Part shown: one piece after another, positions 8,525-11,059 of the stretch
How positions within the stretch are numbered: position 1 is the first letter of the stretch
How the letters are laid out: every line of letters starts with the position of its first letter
Origin: Porogramme epimiltina
Taxonomy: Eukaryota > Basidiomycota > Agaricomycetes > Polyporales > Polyporaceae
Assembly: GCA_900155495.1 (NCBI GenBank)
Contig: FTLJ01000882.1
Coordinates: 1 to 11,059 of the forward strand
Length of the DNA: 11,059 bases
Direction of reading: 5' to 3'
Notes under the pieces: model-generated
The model's database searches: none
What the model saw: the letters and a program-made list of their open reading frames with translations, nothing else
What the model was told of the DNA's origin: nothing
Translations under genes and position numbers: made by a program

Positions 8525-10905
8525 GGGCGCCTGTGACGATCCGGCGTTTCCCGAGGGCCGAGGCCGCCGAGGAGACCCATCGTCCGCCTCGCTCGTCCCA
8601 CTGCTCTTCTGGCATCCACTCTGGTTCTACTGCTCGACCAATCACCCTCGCGTTCTCCCTGCAATAGCACCACACCTTCGATCTCAAATGTCCGCCACTT
8701 CGGCTTCTAACGCCCGCTGTTGATCTCCGGGATGCAGATGTCCGGCCTCAGTCGCGTCCTGCCCCGGCCTCTCCATGGAGCAACCACGTCGTCTGCCCTG
8801 TGGTGCGTCCAGGAAGCCAGCTCATGAACACAAGCCATGAGTACGTGCTCGATCCGCCGCATTCTTATCCGAGCCACCATACCAACATCTCCCTCGTCGC
8901 GGTATGCTCTCTTCCCAGCCCTCTTCCGCGAACACCGGCGTTCCCCTTTCCCGACCCCCGCGCGCACGAACAGAACGAAGAATGCACAATCAGTTGCAGA
9001 TCTGAAGACACGACGCGAGCCATCGTCGCTGTCACCGCATGGGCACCAGTTCTCTAGGCACGGAGCCACGAATACACGGTGTTGCGACCCTCCCGCATCA
9101 GGGTCGCGAACAGGATCTGGTGCGCCGAAGGGAGATGTGCGTCGACCGGAGAGGCCCCCTCGACTTCCCATTGTGTTAACGTTTTCTGGATATCTGGTCC
9201 CATTGGAGGCAGGATTGTGTGAGCGAGGGGGGCACGGCGTTTGAGTGTTGGTGTCGTGGGAGGAATGTCGGGTACTTGTGGTGATGGGCGGAAAACGCAT
9301 GGCGAGGAGGCAGAAGGCACCTTCAATATACGTACGTTTTGCTTCATTTCGTGCATGCGATCTTCTCTGACCTGCAACGTCCGGCTTGCGTAGCTGAGAG
9401 GGTTGGGGCTGCAAGAATAGGCCGCCGCAATCCTCCCACCACTGCAACGTCTCCCTCCTTCGACTCAAGTGCGCACGCGGAGCACTTTGGCTTTCCAAGT
9501 CGTTGCCTGCATCATCAACGGGAGGACGCACCGCGCTCTCCAACCGCCGCAGAGTCCCCAACGACATGCTCTCTCCCGTCCACGCGTCCGCATCGACAAC
9601 CTTGCCCTGTCTCATCGTACGACCCTCATCCTACCGAAGCCAGTGGAAGCGGGCGTCTCGACCAAGCGCACTGCGGTCCTGTGCTGAACCATGCTCTTCC
9701 AGTTCTCGTGCGACGGGCGTAGACGTCGATCCGGCACCCAACGGAGGCCTACGCAGCGCGGACATCGATGTTATCGTCGCGCCCCTCTGACGCCTACACC
9801 CCAATGTCTCGAGAAGTACGCGTTGGCCCGCGCGACGACGGCTCGGCTCGCGGGGAGGCCATTGTCAAACCGTCTCGTCGGAGTCGCTTCCGATGGACTC
9901 CTTGTTTGTGAAGCAGGAAGCGGTGACATTGGGTGCCCAGCATATGCACCTCGGCGATACGCGTATGTGCGTGCTAGTGAGCACATCTTAGCATTTTCTT
10001 TGCCATTGAGATACCATGCTCACATTCACACAGGCCCCCAGCAAGACCCGGTGCGACTGTAAGACGGCAGGGTGAAGTCAAACTCTGTCAGAGGCCGGAT
10101 ATCGGCGCGCCTTATTGGGTCTACACGTGGCTTTTGTTGAGGACGTTGTGCTCGTCGCCGCTGCATTCAATTGCACGCGTCACGGCCATATCTCCTCCAA
10201 CGGGGGCGCGGCAGTCCTGTATGCATGATCGCTTTCCTCACCTCAATCACTCCTGATATATGTGCGTTGCTGTAGCGTCTTAGCGTCCAATATCAGTAGT
10301 TTTCGTAGGACTCACAGATCTGCGCTACGCGTCGTGCACGAACATGTTCCAGTTCGCGCCGGACTCGTAACCTCCGAATTCTACTGTTCTCTACAGGTGC
10401 GTTCCCTTGCAAGCTCTACAGGAAACTATCTCGTTGACCCATGCCTCATAGAGCGCGAACGGCGGTGTGTCGCACTCGCGTGTGCTGTGACGTGGCGGGC
10501 AGGTTGGATGTCGTGTTTTTGCATTAGCTGCCTGCTGAGCTCAGACCCTGTGAAGCGCATGTTCTGAGTTAATATCTACTTCGACATATTCGCTGGTCTG
10601 CTGGACTGCGTGCGTGTCCGTTGCGATTTCGACATTGCGCCTCGAGTGTCGGGCAGGGTGGCGACTGAGGAGGCGTAGTACGCAGCGGGGTGGTAGCGCT
10701 CCGCCCCGCTGTCGCGCGTTATGGTGCGTCTAGGTACGGGAACACGACGTCTTTGGTGCAATGGGCGCAGAGGCGGGCAACTTTAGCAGGCGGATGCTTA
10801 CGAGATGCAAGCAGCCATCCCAATGAGCATTGAGGATGTTGTAATAGATTTCACTGACCAAAGAGGCAGAGATGTTCTGCAGCTAGTGCATATAGTCATT
10901 CTGGG
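8525..10905 (+). repeat. Long dispersed repeat, copy B
   Basis: Second copy of the repeat seen at 1-2320, same orientation, collinear to the GTGCATATAGTC block near 10888-10899, after which similarity stops within a few bases. Its true left end may lie before 8525, because copy A is cut by the window edge there. The longest frame in the window, 302 codons on the minus strand (9615-8707), lies inside it. Against copy A that frame is broken by indels that are not multiples of three: just after a shared GAPDPVR-like stretch, A reads on in another frame. The plus-strand frames are likewise not shared. I therefore do not annotate a gene. No transposition enzyme or termini are visible. Confidence 0.85.
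9147..9275. repeat. ~129-bp segment present only in copy B
   Basis: Copy A passes directly from gtgcgtcgac (685-694) into tggtggtgatggg. In copy B the same two blocks are separated by about 129 bp. The segment ends in AC, the same dinucleotide that precedes it, so a 2-bp duplication is possible but weak. No convincing terminal inverted repeat is visible. It is either an insertion in B or a deletion in A. Confidence 0.6.
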
Positions 10906-10950
10906 GAGGCAGGACTATGAGGCGGGTTTTCGGACTTTATTCCCTCGTTT

Positions 10951-11059
10951 TACTTGAATCATCCACTTTCAGTCACATTCACACGTGATCACGCGTGATC
11001 ACGCATTTTCATCCGTGTTCATCCGTGTTCATCCATGTTCATCCATGTTCATTAGATGT
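10951..11059. repeat. Degenerate 10-bp tandem array (minisatellite)
   Basis: From 10951 the sequence falls into successive decamers, nearly all ending in TC: an early diverged part (tacttgaatc, atccactttc, agtcacattc), then acacgtgatc and acgcgtgatc, one acgcattttc, two exact copies of atccgtgttc, two exact copies of atccatgttc, and a final partial unit at the window end. The change between neighbouring sub-types looks like stepwise variant spread. The array probably continues past the window. Confidence 0.85.

Noticed and set aside
8707..9615. Longest open frame in the window (302 codons, minus strand)
   Set aside because: It lies wholly in repeat copy B. The matching part of copy A shares short peptide-like runs but shifts frame through non-triplet indels, and the product is Arg/Ser-rich with no recognisable domain. 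It is probably a chance frame in GC-rich DNA.
1..10905. Interpreting the two direct repeats as LTRs of a retrotransposon
   Set aside because: The copies are unusually long and strongly diverged. No TG...CA ends, primer-binding site or polypurine tract is visible, and the interior has a host-type intron-containing gene rather than gag/pol.

Overview
The window looks like nuclear DNA of a filamentous basidiomycete, probably an Agaricomycete (Polyporales-like). The evidence is one confidently readable gene. It belongs to the DUF6533 family of multi-pass membrane proteins, which is largely confined to and expanded in such fungi. It is broken by ten short GT-AG introns of 53-97 nt, several with CTNAC-type branch sites. 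There are no bacterial operons, no recognisable rRNA or tRNA, and no CRISPR array.

Layout. Positions 1 to about 2320 are the first copy (A) of a long dispersed repeat, already under way at the window edge. About 2321-5302 is unassigned: many open frames but no family I recognise. Positions 5303-7052, minus strand, hold the DUF6533 gene: 11 exons and 360 codons, with a TATA-like box about 60 bp upstream of the ATG. About 7120-8524 is unassigned, with a cluster of small inverted repeats at 8227-8351. About 8525-10905 is the second copy (B) of the repeat, in the same orientation as A and collinear with it over about 2.3 kb. It is clearly diverged and differs by indels. Positions 10951-11059 are a degenerate array of 10-bp units running off the window end.

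How it fits together. The only well-supported gene sits between two direct, old copies of an unclassified repeat. The copies do not share a reading frame: the long ORFs in them are interrupted by non-triplet indels when A and B are compared. I therefore read the repeat as non-coding, either a decayed element or a segmental duplication. The membrane-protein gene itself appears intact: all exon junctions keep phase and no in-frame stop is needed. No multi-gene system can be supported. The most notable items are the undescribed repeat pair flanking the gene, the 16-nt micro-exon, and a competing splice acceptor that would truncate the protein.
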